Shown here: piece by piece, positions 54,255 through 63,543 of the stretch | Layout: each line of letters opens with the position of its first letter | How positions within the stretch are numbered: the stretch's first letter is position 1 | NCBI RefSeq assembly: GCF_007556775.1 | Contig: NZ_CP041742.1 | Coordinates: forward strand, 248,001 to 312,000 | Direction of reading: 5' to 3' | Source of the DNA: Lysobacter lycopersici | GTDB lineage: Bacteria > Pseudomonadota > Gammaproteobacteria > Xanthomonadales > Xanthomonadaceae | DNA: 64,000 nt | Translations under genes and position numbers: made by a program | The notes under the pieces: model-generated | The model's input: only the letters and a program-made list of their open reading frames with translations | What the model was told of the DNA's origin: nothing | The model's database searches: none

Positions 54255-55088
54255 TCATTCCGCCCGCAACAGCACATCGACCACCGCGTCGGGTGCCTTG
54301 AGCCAGCCGAAGTGGTCCGCGCGCAAGCCGAGTTCCGCGGCGCCAAGCGTGGTCGCGCTTGAGGATGCGCACGGCATCTTGCCGAGCAGGAAGTGCAACG
54401 AGCCGGGCGGCGCGAGCCAATCATCGTCGAGGACCACAGCGCGTACGTCGGGGCGCAATGCCGACAAGGCCCGCTCCAGATCGATGTCCATCCCGACCGC
54501 GGCATAGCGTCCGCTCAGCGCGGTGCGCGACCAGTCGCGGATCACGCCGCGGGCCTCGTTGCCGCCGAAGCCGACGCGGCGGCCGGGCAGGGCGCCACGA
54601 CAGTCGGCCAGCCACGGCAGGAAACGGTAGGCGAAAGGCAGCCACCAGCGCGTCGGCGTGGGAAAGCTGCGCCAGTACGGCGCGCCGCTGGCGACCAGCC
54701 ACAACGCCCGTGCGCGTTGCGGCGCCAGCGCCAGGCTGCAGCAAGCGAGTTGGCCGCCGAGGCTGTGCCCGCCGAGGATCCGCGGCATGCCGCTCGCGTG
54801 CGCCTGCATCGCGGCCTCGCTGGCGGCGATGTCGGCGAACAGTTCGCGATAGGCCCAGTCGCAATCGCGTCCCGCGCGCTGGTTGCTGGAACCGTTGCCG
54901 CGCCATTCGTGCAGGAACACGGCGATGCCGCGTTCGGCCATCGCTTCCGCGAACGGGATGTAGTGCTTCGCCGCCACGCCCAGCGCGGGCAGCCACAGCA
55001 ACGCCGAGCGCGGCGAATCGGGAATGCGCGCGACCAGCGATGCCTCGTGGCCGTCGCCGGTCGCGACCGGCAATTGCAGCGCGCGCAT
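54255..55088 (-). CDS. Alpha/beta-hydrolase
   Basis: A 277-residue serine hydrolase without signal peptide. Strand and nucleophile elbow ILGGHSLGGQLACC gives the catalytic serine; LHEWRGNGSS is the oxyanion region; the aspartate is in VVLDDDWLAPPG and the histidine in LRADHFGWLKAPDAVV. The N-terminus (MRALQLPVATGDGHEASLVARIP) is the preferred start among several ATGs. The substrate is unknown. It is divergent from the first of two tandem secreted esterase genes. Confidence 0.8.
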   Translation of the reverse strand: MRALQLPVATGDGHEASLVARIPDSPRSALLWLPALGVAAKHYIPFAEAMAERGIAVFLHEWRGNGSSNQRAGRDCDWAYRELFADIAASEAAMQAHASGMPRILGGHSLGGQLACCSLALAPQRARALWLVASGAPYWRSFPTPTRWWLPFAYRFLPWLADCRGALPGRRVGFGGNEARGVIRDWSRTALSGRYAAVGMDIDLERALSALRPDVRAVVLDDDWLAPPGSLHFLLGKMPCASSSATTLGAAELGLRADHFGWLKAPDAVVDVLLRAE

Positions 55089-55412
55089 CAAGGCCACACC
55101 CGGGCCTGTGCGGGGCAGGAATCGGTGCCCATGCTGGCGTTGCATGCCATGTGCGACGACCTCGAAGGGTGGGCCTGGGGGACACGGGCGGGGGTGCGGC
55201 AAAACTCCCCCGCTAGCCCCACTTTAGCCGGGCCGGTGGCCGCGGCGGGCCAGCGGACCATATCGATTCCGGGCCGGATTTGTGCGCGGATTCTCAATCC
55301 AGGACCGGGCAAATGTGCCTATTCCCCGATTTGTGCGCCGATTCTCGGTTGTGCCGGGGGGGCATCCCTAGGATCGCCGCCTGACGACATGCCGCCTGCG
55401 CACAGACACGCC
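55089..55412. other. Intergenic region with duplicated operator-like motifs and promoter of esterase 1
   Basis: 324 bases without a gene. It holds GATTTGTGCGCGGATTCTC (55277) and GATTTGTGCGCCGATTCTC (55328), 51 bases apart, then TTGTGC (55349) and TAGGAT (55369) with 14 bases between. The same order of motifs occurs upstream of the second esterase gene. Confidence 0.65.
55349..55374 (+). promoter_or_regulatory. Putative promoter of esterase 1 (TTGTGC-N14-TAGGAT)
   Basis: The TAGGAT hexamer and its flank CC-TAGGAT-(C/T)G are conserved at the paralogous gene with identical 14-base spacing to a TTG(T/C)GC box. The spacing is shorter than the usual 16-18 for sigma-70, so an activator or another sigma may be involved. 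Confidence 0.45.
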
Positions 55413-56390
55413 ATGACTTCCCTGCGATCGAAACTGGTATTCCTCCTGCTGGCGATGTTCGCCTCCTCGGCGGGCATCGCAGGGAACCGCCAGGGGCCGA
55501 CCCCGGTTCCGCCGCAGACGCCGACCAGCCCCGGCGGCGGCGGCATGAGCCAGTTGCCGAGCAGCTTCTGCAACCCGGCGTCCGGCTACCAGAACCCGTT
55601 GCCGGCGAACATGTGCTTCCGGCTCAATGTCGCCTATGGCAGCGATCCGCTGCAGAAGCTCGACGTCTACATGCCCGCCGCTGGCGCGCACGACGCGCCG
55701 GTCATCCTGATGGTGCATGGCGGGGCCTGGTACCAGGGCGACAAGCTGGACAACTCGGTGGTCCGCAACAAGGCCGTCAAGTGGGTGCCGCCCGGCGCCA
55801 TCTTCATCTCGGTCAATTACCCGCTGGTACCGAAAGTCACCCCGCTGCAGCAGGCGCGCAGCGTGGCGCTTGCCCTCGCCTACGCGCAGAAGCACGCCAC
55901 CGAATGGGGCGGCGACCCGGACAAGTTCGTGCTGATGGGGTTCTCCGCCGGTGGGCACCTGGTTTCCTTGCTGGCCGCGCAGCCCGCGTTGCTGAAATCG
56001 AATTCGCAGAAGGTACGTCCCTGGCTCGGCACCATCGCGCTGGACGCCGCGGTCTATGACGTTCCGGCGACCATGAACAACCCCAGCCACGATCCGGTGT
56101 TCGACCAGGCGTTCGGCACCAACGTCAACCTGTGGAACGCGGCTTCGCCGTTGCTGCAGATGCATGGCCGCATGGCGCCGTTCCTGGCCGTGTGTTCGAC
56201 CGAAGAGAGCGGTTCCTGCACCCGCGCCCAGGCGTTCGTGGACAAGGCGCTGGGCTACGGCACGGATGCGCTCGTGATCGACGAAAGCCTGGACCACGAG
56301 CACATCAACGCCAACCTCGGGCTGGCTTCCGACTACACCACGCAGGTGAACTCCTTCCTGACCGGCCTGGTCAACGGAACGCTGCAGTAA
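55413..56390 (+). CDS. Secreted BD-FAE-type esterase, copy 1
   Basis: A 325-residue exported alpha/beta hydrolase. Signal peptide MTSLRSKLVFLLLAMFASSAGIA, a Pro-rich linker, then the catalytic domain with oxyanion motif MVHGGAWYQGD, nucleophile FVLMGFSAGGHLVSL, an acid near FLAVCSTEESGSC and histidine in ESLDHEHINANLG. Cysteines NPASG-flanking SFC and NMC may pair. The start is aligned to the paralogue (M(T/N)SL-SK); an ATG at 55389 is also in frame. It is followed by a second copy. Confidence 0.85.
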   Translation: MTSLRSKLVFLLLAMFASSAGIAGNRQGPTPVPPQTPTSPGGGGMSQLPSSFCNPASGYQNPLPANMCFRLNVAYGSDPLQKLDVYMPAAGAHDAPVILMVHGGAWYQGDKLDNSVVRNKAVKWVPPGAIFISVNYPLVPKVTPLQQARSVALALAYAQKHATEWGGDPDKFVLMGFSAGGHLVSLLAAQPALLKSNSQKVRPWLGTIALDAAVYDVPATMNNPSHDPVFDQAFGTNVNLWNAASPLLQMHGRMAPFLAVCSTEESGSCTRAQAFVDKALGYGTDALVIDESLDHEHINANLGLASDYTTQVNSFLTGLVNGTLQ

Positions 56391-56397
56391 CACGGGT

Positions 56398-56417
56398 GGG
56401 CCCGCGCAAGGCGGGCC
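56398..56417. terminator. Hairpin after esterase 1
   Basis: GGCCCGC GCAAG GCGGGCC stem-loop without a T-run, so only a weak terminator. The CGCGCAAGGCGGG core is repeated after copy 2 at 57703. Confidence 0.45.
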
Positions 56418-56702
56418 GGAAATCGACGAGCGCGCCGCCCGCCAGGGCAATGCAACGCGGGAATCCTCCGGTAAAAGCGATCTCGTTCCGGCCGGATCGA
56501 TGCCTGGTCGCGATGCGCGTTCTCCCCGCCGCCGACATCGCTTGCGCGACTGCAAACACCGAGCGGCCCGGGTCGTCGCTGCGGCCCCTGCCAACGTGCG
56601 ATCGATATCGAACCGCATCCGCCAGGCGCGCAATTCGTGCGCCGATTCGCAATGCGGCATCGACGCGCAAGTCCATTGCGCGATATGTGCGTTGAATCCC
56701 TG

Positions 56703-56728
56703 TTGCGCGCGGAACCCGCTCCTAGGAT
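56703..56728 (+). promoter_or_regulatory. Putative promoter of esterase 2 (TTGCGC-N14-TAGGAT)
   Basis: Same 14-base spacing as the copy-1 promoter, and the upstream TGTGCG motif lies at the same 36-base distance from TAGGAT in both. Confidence 0.45.
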
Positions 56729-56772
56729 TGCGCCTCCCCCATGCACCAGGTTCCGGCAAGGACGGCAACACC

Positions 56773-57693
56773 ATGAATTCCCTGATATCGAAGTTCACGT
56801 TCTTCCTGCTGGCGATGCTCGCCTGGTCGGCCTGCGATGCGAAGGCATTCACGTTGCCGACCGGCCATTACTGCAATCCGGCATCTGGTTTCAATAATCC
56901 GCTGCCGGCGGACATGTGCTTCCAGCTCAATGTCGCCTACGGCAGCGATCCGCTGCAGAAGTTCGACGTCTACATGCCTTCGAAGGGCGCGAGCAAGGCG
57001 CCGGTGATCGTGATGGTGCACGGCGGGGCCTGGTACCAGGGCGACAAGTTCGACAACTCGGTGGTTCGGAACAAGGCCGACTACTGGGTGCGCAAGGGCA
57101 CGATCCTCATCTCGATCAACTACCGGCTGGTGCCGAACGTCGATCCGCTGCAACAGGCGGGCGACGTGGCGCGGGCGCTCGGTTACGCGCAGCAGCACGT
57201 CGCCGAATGGGGCGGCGACCCGGACAAGCTCGTCCTGATGGGCTTCTCCGCCGGCGGGCACCTGGTGTCGCTGCTGGCGTCGGATCCTTCGCTGGCGACG
57301 ACGGCTTCGCCGGGCCTGCGGCCCTGGCTCGGCACGATCGCGCTGGACGCCGCGGTCTACGACGTTCCGCTGACGATGGGCAATCCCAACCACGATCCGA
57401 TTTTCGACCAGGCCTTCGGCACCGACCCCGCGCTGTGGAACGCCGCGTCGCCGATCGTGCAGTTGGACGCGCGCCCGGCGCCGTTCTTGGCCGTGTGTTC
57501 GACCGTGGAGAGCGGTTCGTGCACGCGCGCGCAGGCGTTCGTGGACGATGCGCTGGGTTATGGCGCGGATGCCCTCGTGCTGCAGGAAGCCCTGGACCAC
57601 GAGCACATCAACGCGAACCTCGGGCTGGCTTCCGACTACACCACGCAGGTGAATGCGTTCATCGCCGGCCTGCTCAACGGAACGCTGCACTGA
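56773..57693 (+). CDS. Secreted BD-FAE-type esterase, copy 2
   Basis: A 306-residue paralogue of the preceding gene, nearly collinear from CNPASG(Y/F)(Q/N)NPLPA(N/D)MCF to the end (NANLGLASDYTTQVN). The signal peptide ends around SACDAKA. The Pro-rich linker of copy 1 is missing. Catalytic motifs HGGAWYQGD and GFSAGGHLVSLLA are intact; DHEHINANLG holds the histidine. Similarity extends into 5' and 3' non-coding DNA, so this is a tandem duplication. Confidence 0.85.
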   Translation: MNSLISKFTFFLLAMLAWSACDAKAFTLPTGHYCNPASGFNNPLPADMCFQLNVAYGSDPLQKFDVYMPSKGASKAPVIVMVHGGAWYQGDKFDNSVVRNKADYWVRKGTILISINYRLVPNVDPLQQAGDVARALGYAQQHVAEWGGDPDKLVLMGFSAGGHLVSLLASDPSLATTASPGLRPWLGTIALDAAVYDVPLTMGNPNHDPIFDQAFGTDPALWNAASPIVQLDARPAPFLAVCSTVESGSCTRAQAFVDDALGYGADALVLQEALDHEHINANLGLASDYTTQVNAFIAGLLNGTLH

Positions 57694-57735
57694 CGAGAGC
57701 GACCGCGCAAGGCGGGTTGGAAGTCGAATCGCGCG

Positions 57736-58554
57736 TCAGCGTCGCCCCGGCGGCGCTGCGCGGAAATGATCCAGCACCACGACCTCGCCGCGACCGGGCC
57801 GGTAGCCGAGGCGTAGCGCGCGCTCGACGTAATCGCTCGCCTCGCGCGCCGCTTCCTGCATCGATAGCCCGATGCACAGGTTCGCAGCGATGGCGGAGGC
57901 CAGCGTGCAGCCGGTGCCGTGCGCTTCCAGCGGCAACCGCGCGTGCATTAAGGCGACCTCCGCTTCGGCGTCGGCGTAGCGATCGACCACCATGTCGCCT
58001 TCGTCGAGATGCCCGCCCTTGAGCAACAGCGCCTTCGCGCCCATCGCAAGCAAGGCCCGAATCGCCTGCATGGCCGAATCGGCATCGACGATGGGCGAGC
58101 CGACCAGCAATTCCGCTTCGGGGATGTTCGGGGTGAGGATCGAAGCCAGCGGCAACAGCCGCGTACGCAAGGCGTCCAGTGCGTCGTCTTCGAGCAGCTT
58201 CGCGCCGCTGGTCGCGACCATCACCGGATCGAGCACGATGAAGCGCGGCTTGTAGGCTTCGAGCGCGTCGGCGACGGCGTGGATGACGTCCGCGTTCGCC
58301 AGCATCCCGAGCTTCACCGCGCCGATGTCGAAATCGTCGAAGCAGGCATCGATCTGCGCGCGCAGGAATTCCACCGGCGGCACGTGCACCGAGGTCACGC
58401 CGCGGGTGTGCTGCGCGGTCAAGGCCGCGATCGCGGAAAGCCCGTGCACGCCGTGCGCGGCGAAGGTCTTGAGGTCGGCCTGGATGCCGGCACCGCCGCC
58501 GGAATCGGAACCGGCGATGGTGAGCGCGCTGGGCGGGCGGGATTGGCGGGTCAT
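57736..58554 (-). CDS. thiD: Hydroxymethylpyrimidine (phosphate) kinase
   Basis: A 272-residue ribokinase-fold enzyme of thiamine synthesis that phosphorylates HMP and HMP-P. Signatures: [55 protein letters not shown] and the anion hole [15 protein letters not shown]. Its start overlaps the upstream DUF1275 gene by 4 bases. No TPP riboswitch was recognised. Confidence 0.94.
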   Translation of the reverse strand: MTRQSRPPSALTIAGSDSGGGAGIQADLKTFAAHGVHGLSAIAALTAQHTRGVTSVHVPPVEFLRAQIDACFDDFDIGAVKLGMLANADVIHAVADALEAYKPRFIVLDPVMVATSGAKLLEDDALDALRTRLLPLASILTPNIPEAELLVGSPIVDADSAMQAIRALLAMGAKALLLKGGHLDEGDMVVDRYADAEAEVALMHARLPLEAHGTGCTLASAIAANLCIGLSMQEAAREASDYVERALRLGYRPGRGEVVVLDHFRAAPPGRR

Positions 58555-59228
58555 GCCGAAACGCCGTTGTGCAATTGCCGCTGTCGGTAAAGCACATAGC
58601 CGACGCCGGTGATGCCGGTCAGTGCCGCAGGCAAATACAGCGCGGCATAACCGAAGTGCGCGAACAGCAGTGCGCCGAGGATGCCGCCGGCGAAGAAAAA
58701 CGAGATCACCAACATGCATAGCCCGAGCCGGCGCCGTGCCAGCGGCATGCCGCGCAAGGCATGGCCGAGCATGATGCCGAGGTCGGTGAACATGCCGCTG
58801 ACGTGGGTCGTGCGCACTACCGCACCGCTGAAGGTCGTGGCCATCGCGTTCTGCAGGCCGCAGGCAAGCGCCGCGCAGACCGGGCCCATGACCGATCCGG
58901 CGTCGAACAGCGGCACCGCGAGCAGCAGCAACAAGGCTTCGATCGACAGCGCAACGCCATAGCGCCGGCCGAGGCGCAGGGTACTGTCCTGCACGATCAA
59001 TCCGCCCAACGCCGCGCCCGCAACGAATGCGGCCATCGCGGCGATGAGGTGGCGCGCGCCATGCCAGTCCCCCGTCGCCAGCGATGCAGCGAGCAGGCTG
59101 GTATTGCCGGTGAGGTGGGTGATGGCCTGGTGCTGGAACCCGAGGAAACCGACCACGTTGACGATGCCCGCCACGCTGGACAGCGCGGCGGTACCGACCC
59201 AGACCCAACGCGGGAGTTGCACGCCCAC
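58551..59228 (-). CDS. YoaK-family (DUF1275) membrane protein
   Basis: A 225-residue protein with about six helices. DUF1275 marks are DVVGFLGF-like [26 protein letters not shown] near the N-terminus, [32 protein letters not shown], and a terminal hydrophobic pair. It uses a GTG start. The role is unknown. It sits between phoH (7 bases upstream) and thiD, in one transcript. Confidence 0.85.
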   Translation of the reverse strand: MGVQLPRWVWVGTAALSSVAGIVNVVGFLGFQHQAITHLTGNTSLLAASLATGDWHGARHLIAAMAAFVAGAALGGLIVQDSTLRLGRRYGVALSIEALLLLLAVPLFDAGSVMGPVCAALACGLQNAMATTFSGAVVRTTHVSGMFTDLGIMLGHALRGMPLARRRLGLCMLVISFFFAGGILGALLFAHFGYAALYLPAALTGITGVGYVLYRQRQLHNGVSA

Positions 59229-59235
59229 GGCGGCG

Positions 59236-60633
59236 CTACAGCACTTCCGAAGCGTAATCCGCCAAGCGCGAACGTTCGCCGCGACGCAGGGTGATGTGCG
59301 CGCTGTGCGCCCAGCCCTTGAAACGGTCCACCGCGTAGGTGAGGCCGGACGTCGTTTCGGTGAGGTAGGGCGTGTCGATCTGCTCGACGTTGCCGAGGCA
59401 GACGATTTTCGTTCCCGGGCCGGCGCGGGTGATCAACGTCTTCATCTGCTTGGGTGTGAGGTTCTGCGCCTCGTCCAGGATCAGGTAGCGAGAAAGGAAC
59501 GTGCGCCCGCGCATGAAGTTGAGCGAACGAATCTTGATGCGCGAGGCGAGCAGGTCGTTGGTCGCGGCGCGGCCCCAGCTTCCGCCTTCCTGGTTGTGGG
59601 TCAGCACTTCCAGGTTGTCGGTCAGCGCGCCCATCCACGGCGTCATCTTTTCCTCTTCGGTGCCGGGCAGGAAGCCGATGTCCTCGCCGACGCTCACCGT
59701 CGCTCGGGTCATGATGATTTCGCGATAACGCTGCGCGTCCATGGTCTGCGCCAGGCCCGCCGCCAGCGCGAGCAGGGTCTTGCCGGTGCCGGCGGTACCG
59801 AGCAGGGTGACGAAATCGATCTCCGGATCCATCAGCGCGTTGAGCGCGAAGTTCTGTTCGCGATTGCGCGCGAGGATGCCCCACACCGCGTGCTGGTTGT
59901 GGCGGAAATCGTCGACGATCTGCAAGGTCACCTTGTCGTCGCCGACCTTCGCGATCTTCATTTCCGCCTGTTCGTCGCCGGGCAGGTACAGGAACTGGTT
60001 CGGATACCAGTCGTCGCCGTCGGTGCGCGAGATTTCGTAGTAGGTGCGGCCCTTGTCGGTCCACGACTTCAGGTCCTTGCCGTGGCGCGACCAGAAATCC
60101 TCCGGCAGCGCGGTGGCGCCGGTGTAGAGCAGGCTGAAGTCGTCCAGCGCGCGGTCGTTCTCGTAGTCCTCGCTGGCGATGCCGGCGATCGAGGCCTTGA
60201 TCCGCAGGTTGATGTCCTTGGACACGAACACCACCGGCGCGCCGGGATCGGACTCCTTCAGCGCCAGGATCGCGCCGAGGATCGCGTTGTCCGGCACGAC
60301 CGCGCCGAAACGCTTTCCGGCATCGAAGTTGTCGGTCTGGAACAGCAGCCGGCCCGCGCTTTCCGCGCCGCGCAGCTGCAATCCCTGCGGGCGCACCAGC
60401 GGGATGCCGTTGTGCACGTCGGCGCTGCCGTGCGCCTCGATCAATTCGTTGAGGAAGCGGCTGACCTGGCGCGCGTTGCGGCTGGCTTCGGACGTGCCTT
60501 TCTTGCCGTTGTCGAGTTCCTCCATCACCTGCATCGGCAGGAACACGTCGTGTTCCTCGAACTTGAACAGCGCGGTCGGATCGTGCATCAGCACGTTGGT
60601 GTCGAGGACGTAGATGCGCTTGCTACGCGTCAT
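59236..60633 (-). CDS. PIN-PhoH ATPase (PhoH2/YlaK type)
   Basis: A 465-residue protein with an N-terminal PIN nuclease domain (YVLDTNVLMHDP; PMQVMEELDNGKKGTSE; VPDNAILGAIL) and a C-terminal PhoH helicase-like ATPase with Walker A LLGTAGTGKTLLALAAGL and Walker B YLILDEAQNLTPKQMK. This fusion is known as PhoH2, an RNA helicase-ribonuclease. Start has GGAGCCCGC upstream. No toxin-antitoxin partner is adjacent. Confidence 0.92.
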   Translation of the reverse strand: MTRSKRIYVLDTNVLMHDPTALFKFEEHDVFLPMQVMEELDNGKKGTSEASRNARQVSRFLNELIEAHGSADVHNGIPLVRPQGLQLRGAESAGRLLFQTDNFDAGKRFGAVVPDNAILGAILALKESDPGAPVVFVSKDINLRIKASIAGIASEDYENDRALDDFSLLYTGATALPEDFWSRHGKDLKSWTDKGRTYYEISRTDGDDWYPNQFLYLPGDEQAEMKIAKVGDDKVTLQIVDDFRHNQHAVWGILARNREQNFALNALMDPEIDFVTLLGTAGTGKTLLALAAGLAQTMDAQRYREIIMTRATVSVGEDIGFLPGTEEEKMTPWMGALTDNLEVLTHNQEGGSWGRAATNDLLASRIKIRSLNFMRGRTFLSRYLILDEAQNLTPKQMKTLITRAGPGTKIVCLGNVEQIDTPYLTETTSGLTYAVDRFKGWAHSAHITLRRGERSRLADYASEVL

Positions 60634-60715
60634 GCGGGCTCCGGAAGGAACGGACGGCGGCTGGCCACCGCGACCCGCGGGGCGGGGCAGTGGGGTGTGG
60701 TGGAGACGGAGGTCG

Positions 60716-61198
60716 TCACTGGCTGCTTGCGGCCTTGAGCGCGTCGAGCACGGCCTGCGCGTGGCCGGGCACCTTCACCGGCGACCAGGATTGCGCGACT
60801 CGGCTTTTCGGGTCGATGAGGAACGTGCTGCGCACGATGCCGATGAATTCGCGGCCGTAGAGCTTCTTCGGCTGGATCACGCCGAAAGCCTCGCACAACT
60901 TGCCTTCGGCATCGCTGACCAGTGGGAATTTGAAACCCTGTTTCGCGCAGAAGTTGTCGTGCGATTTCAGCGAATCCCGCGACACGCCGAGCACGTCGGC
61001 GCCGAGCTTGCGGAATTTCGGCAGCAGCGCGTTGAAGTCCAGCCCTTCGGTGGTGCAGCCGGGCGTGGAATCCTTGGGGTAGAAGTACAGCACCAGCCAG
61101 CGGCCGGAGAAATCGGCGAGTTTCGCGCTGGCGCAGCCGGATAGCGCCAGCGGCATGTTTGAAACCGATTTCGGGATCGCCTTGCCGGTTTCGATCAT
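60716..61198 (-). CDS. bcp: Thioredoxin-dependent peroxiredoxin (BCP/PrxQ)
   Basis: A 160-residue peroxiredoxin. The peroxidatic cysteine is C48 in YPKDSTPGCTTEG. The residue five positions on, where many BCP proteins carry the resolving cysteine, is not cysteine, so it may act as a 1-Cys enzyme or use C84 (DNFCAKQ). LGVSRDSLKSHDNF and RSTFLIDP are typical. Start MIETGKAIP. It lies 2 bases downstream of gcvR and is probably co-transcribed. Confidence 0.92.
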   Translation of the reverse strand: MIETGKAIPKSVSNMPLALSGCASAKLADFSGRWLVLYFYPKDSTPGCTTEGLDFNALLPKFRKLGADVLGVSRDSLKSHDNFCAKQGFKFPLVSDAEGKLCEAFGVIQPKKLYGREFIGIVRSTFLIDPKSRVAQSWSPVKVPGHAQAVLDALKAASSQ

Positions 61199-61200
61199 CG

Positions 61201-61779
61201 TCAGAATTTCATCGGATCCATGATCGCGTCTAGATTCAGGTGGTCGCAGAACTCGAGGAAATCGTCGCGCAACGCGGCGATGTGCGTTTCCGCCGGAACT
61301 CCGATCGTGAGTTGCGCCGAGAACATGTCGGCACCGGTCTGCATCGCGCGGTAACGCGAGCAATGCAGGCTCTCGACGGTGATGCCGGCGCGGTCGAAGA
61401 AATCCGCGAGCTGGAACAGGATGCCGGGCTTGTCGGCGGCCACGACTTCGACCACGTACGGCAGCAGGTTGGATTGCAGTGGCTTGGGGCCGGTGCGGTA
61501 CCAGACCAGCTTGAGGTCTTCCTCGCGCTCGAGCCGGGTGAGGGCGGCTTCAAGCTTGGCGACCGCGCCCCAGGAGCCCATGGCCAATGCGGTCACGGAG
61601 ACGTCGCGGCCGACGGTGCTGAGGCGGGCATCGACGAGGTTGCACTCGCTGTCGGCAATACGCCGGGTCACGGCCAGCAGGGGGGAGTGCGGATGCGTCG
61701 TGTAGGCGTTGATCAGCAGGTAGTTTTCGTTCGGCACGGGGCGCGGGGCGCTGGCCTGGTCTGGAACGGAATCGGTCAA
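61201..61779 (-). CDS. gcvR: Glycine-cleavage repressor GcvR-like ACT protein
   Basis: About 192 residues with two ACT domains: [41 protein letters not shown] and [36 protein letters not shown]. Proteins of this type modulate GcvA in E. coli, but here, next to bcp and dapA, the target is unknown. The start is uncertain: TTG at 61779 gives (M)TDSVPDQ, like relatives in Xanthomonas; GTG at 61737 or ATG at 61875 are other options. Ends in DAIMDPMKF. Confidence 0.8.
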   Translation of the reverse strand: MTDSVPDQASAPRPVPNENYLLINAYTTHPHSPLLAVTRRIADSECNLVDARLSTVGRDVSVTALAMGSWGAVAKLEAALTRLEREEDLKLVWYRTGPKPLQSNLLPYVVEVVAADKPGILFQLADFFDRAGITVESLHCSRYRAMQTGADMFSAQLTIGVPAETHIAALRDDFLEFCDHLNLDAIMDPMKF

Positions 61780-61937
61780 GGCGGCGTCCGCGGCTGGGGG
61801 CTGAACGGCGTGTCGGCGACGCGCCGGAAGCTCCTGCCAGCATACTTGCCCGCGCTTCCGGGCCGCAAGTAACATGCCGGCAAGTCATTGATCCGGCTCG
61901 CGCTCAATCGCGGGCCCCGCACCAGCAGGTCCCCCGC

Positions 61938-62843
61938 TTGCGACTTTCCGGCAGCATCACCGCGCTCGCGACGCCGTTCACCGCCGCGGGCGAAATCGAC
62001 CTCGACGCCTGGCGCCGCCTGTTGCAGGCGCAGCTCGATGGCGGCACGCAGGCGCTGGTCGTCGCCGGTTCCACTGGCGAGGCTGCGGCGCTGCACGACG
62101 TGGAATACGACGCGATCCTGCGCAGCGCGGTGGAATTCGTCGCCGGTCGCGTGCCGGTGCTCGCCGGTACCGGTTTGTCGAACACGGCGAAGACCATCGA
62201 ACAGACCCGTCGCGTCGCCGCGCTCGGCGCCGATGCCGCGCTGGTGGTGACGCCGCCGTACGTGCGCCCCACGCAGGAGGGCCTGCTCGCGCATTACCGC
62301 GCGGTCGCGGACGACGGCGCGTTGCCCATCGTGCTTTACAACGTGCCCGGTCGTACCGGCTGCGACCTGCTGCCCGAAACGGCCGCCGCGCTCGCGCCGC
62401 ATCCGCGCATCGTCGGCATCAAGGAAGCGCGCAGCGAAGCCGAACGCATGGATGCATTGCTGCCGTTGAAATCGAAGGAATTCGCGGTGTTGAGCGGCGA
62501 CGATCCCACCGCCTGCCGCGCCATGCTCGCCGGCGCCGATGGCGTGGTGTCGGTGGCGTCGAACGTGTTGCCGCGCAGCTTCCGACGGCTTTGCGACCTC
62601 GCCCGTGGCGGTGATGCCGATGCCGCGAACGCGCTCGATGCGCGCTTGCGCCGCAGTTACGACTTCCTCGGCATCGAACCGAACCCGATCCCGGTGAAGG
62701 CGATCCTCGCGCGCAACGGCATCGGCCACGGCCTGCGCCTGCCGCTGACGCCGCTTTCGCCGCAACATGCGGAATCCGCCGCCTCGATCGCCGCGGAAAT
62801 CCGCGACCTCGAATCATCCTGCCGCGACGCGTTCGCGGCCTGA
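61938..62843 (+). CDS. dapA: 4-hydroxy-tetrahydrodipicolinate synthase
   Basis: A 301-residue (beta/alpha)8 lyase, first step of the lysine and diaminopimelate branch. Active-site residues: T46 in VAGSTGEA, Y134 in [10 protein letters not shown] and Schiff-base K162 in GIKEA. SGDDP and GVVSVASNV complete the site. The start is an unusual TTG at 61938, chosen because [14 protein letters not shown] is the family N-terminus; no ATG or GTG is available nearby. The BamC-like gene follows after 15 bases, as bamC follows dapA in E. coli. Confidence 0.94.
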   Translation: MRLSGSITALATPFTAAGEIDLDAWRRLLQAQLDGGTQALVVAGSTGEAAALHDVEYDAILRSAVEFVAGRVPVLAGTGLSNTAKTIEQTRRVAALGADAALVVTPPYVRPTQEGLLAHYRAVADDGALPIVLYNVPGRTGCDLLPETAAALAPHPRIVGIKEARSEAERMDALLPLKSKEFAVLSGDDPTACRAMLAGADGVVSVASNVLPRSFRRLCDLARGGDADAANALDARLRRSYDFLGIEPNPIPVKAILARNGIGHGLRLPLTPLSPQHAESAASIAAEIRDLESSCRDAFAA

Positions 62844-62858
62844 ACCCAGGAGCCACCG

Positions 62859-63362
62859 ATGTCCACGTTCCGTCCCTCGCGTACCGCCGCCGCCGTCCTG
62901 CTCGCGGTCGCCGCGCTCGGCACCGCCGGTTGCCACTGGTTCCATCGTGGCGAAACCGACGCCTACCGCAACAGCCCCGAGAGCCGGCCGCTGGAAGTGC
63001 CGCCGGACCTCGACCAGCCCGACACCAGCAGCGCGATGGCGTTGCCTGCCACTGGCGGTTCGGTGATGCGTTCGCAGGTCGGGGCGCAGCAGGCGCCGGG
63101 ATTCACGGTCCCCGGCCAGCGCGACGCGGTGTTCGCCAAGATCGGCGACGCGCTCGCCGCGATCCCGGGCCTGACCATCGCGACCAAGGCGCCGCTGCTG
63201 GGCAGCTACGACGTGAGCTACGAAGGCAGCGACTTCCTGGTGCGCCTGGTGCAGAACGGCGACAACGTGCAGGTGTCGACGGTCGATCCGCGCGGCGTCG
63301 CCGCCAACGGCCCGGCGCAGCAGAAGGTGCTGGACGCGCTCAAGACCGCATTGGGCGGCTGA
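62859..63362 (+). CDS. Short BamC-like outer-membrane lipoprotein
   Basis: A 167-residue lipoprotein: lipobox GTAGC with C25. The segment SRPLEVPPDLDQPDT corresponds to the unstructured BamC N-terminal region that binds BamD. One helix-grip domain follows (VPGQRDAVFAKIGDALAAIPGLTI; LGSYDVSYEGSDFLVRLVQNGDNVQVSTVDPRG; QQKVLDALKTALG). E. coli BamC has two such domains and 344 residues. Location immediately after dapA is the classical position of bamC. ATG after AGGAGCCACCG. Confidence 0.8.
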   Translation: MSTFRPSRTAAAVLLAVAALGTAGCHWFHRGETDAYRNSPESRPLEVPPDLDQPDTSSAMALPATGGSVMRSQVGAQQAPGFTVPGQRDAVFAKIGDALAAIPGLTIATKAPLLGSYDVSYEGSDFLVRLVQNGDNVQVSTVDPRGVAANGPAQQKVLDALKTALGG

Positions 63363-63368
63363 TCGGGC

Positions 63369-63374
63369 TACAAT
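63369..63374 (+). promoter_or_regulatory. -10 box of tRNA-Glu
   Basis: TACAAT lies 20 bases before the mature tRNA 5' end. No good -35 at 17 bases was identified. Confidence 0.5.
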
Positions 63375-63394
63375 CGCGCCCCGCGAAGGTCATT

Positions 63395-63470
63395 GCTCCC
63401 TTCGTCTAGAGGCCCAGGACGTGGCCCTCTCAAGGCTAAAACACGGGTTCGAATCCCGTAGGGAGCGCCA
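63395..63470 (+). tRNA. tRNA-Glu (anticodon CTC)
   Basis: 76 bases: acceptor GCTCCCT/AGGGAGC, D arm GTCT/GGAC, anticodon arm TGGCC-CTCTCAA-GGCTA with anticodon CTC (reads GAG), T arm ACGGG-TTCGAAT-CCCGT, discriminator G and encoded CCA. Confidence 0.96.
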
Positions 63471-63476
63471 CACAGG

Positions 63477-63505
63477 AAAACCCCGTGCCTTGCACGGGGT
63501 TTTTT
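63477..63505 (+). terminator. Rho-independent terminator after tRNA-Glu
   Basis: AACCCCGTGC / GCACGGGGTT stem of 10 pairs with a 3-base loop and a run of six T. Confidence 0.92.
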
Positions 63506-63543
63506 CTTGCCGCCCGGCATTAACCATCAATCAGGAAATCCCA

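Larger units (their letters stand above)
56391..56772. other. Intergenic region between the tandem esterases
   Basis: 382 bases without a convincing gene. The first 45 bases resemble the sequence after copy 2; the last 150 repeat the motif order of the region before copy 1: AATTCGTGCGCCGATTC (56632), GATATGTGCGTTGAATCC (56682), TTGCGC (56703) and TAGGAT (56723). Confidence 0.65.

Noticed and set aside
57736-58600. TPP riboswitch upstream of thiD
   Set aside because: The upstream gene overlaps thiD by 4 bases and no THI-box-like sequence is visible.
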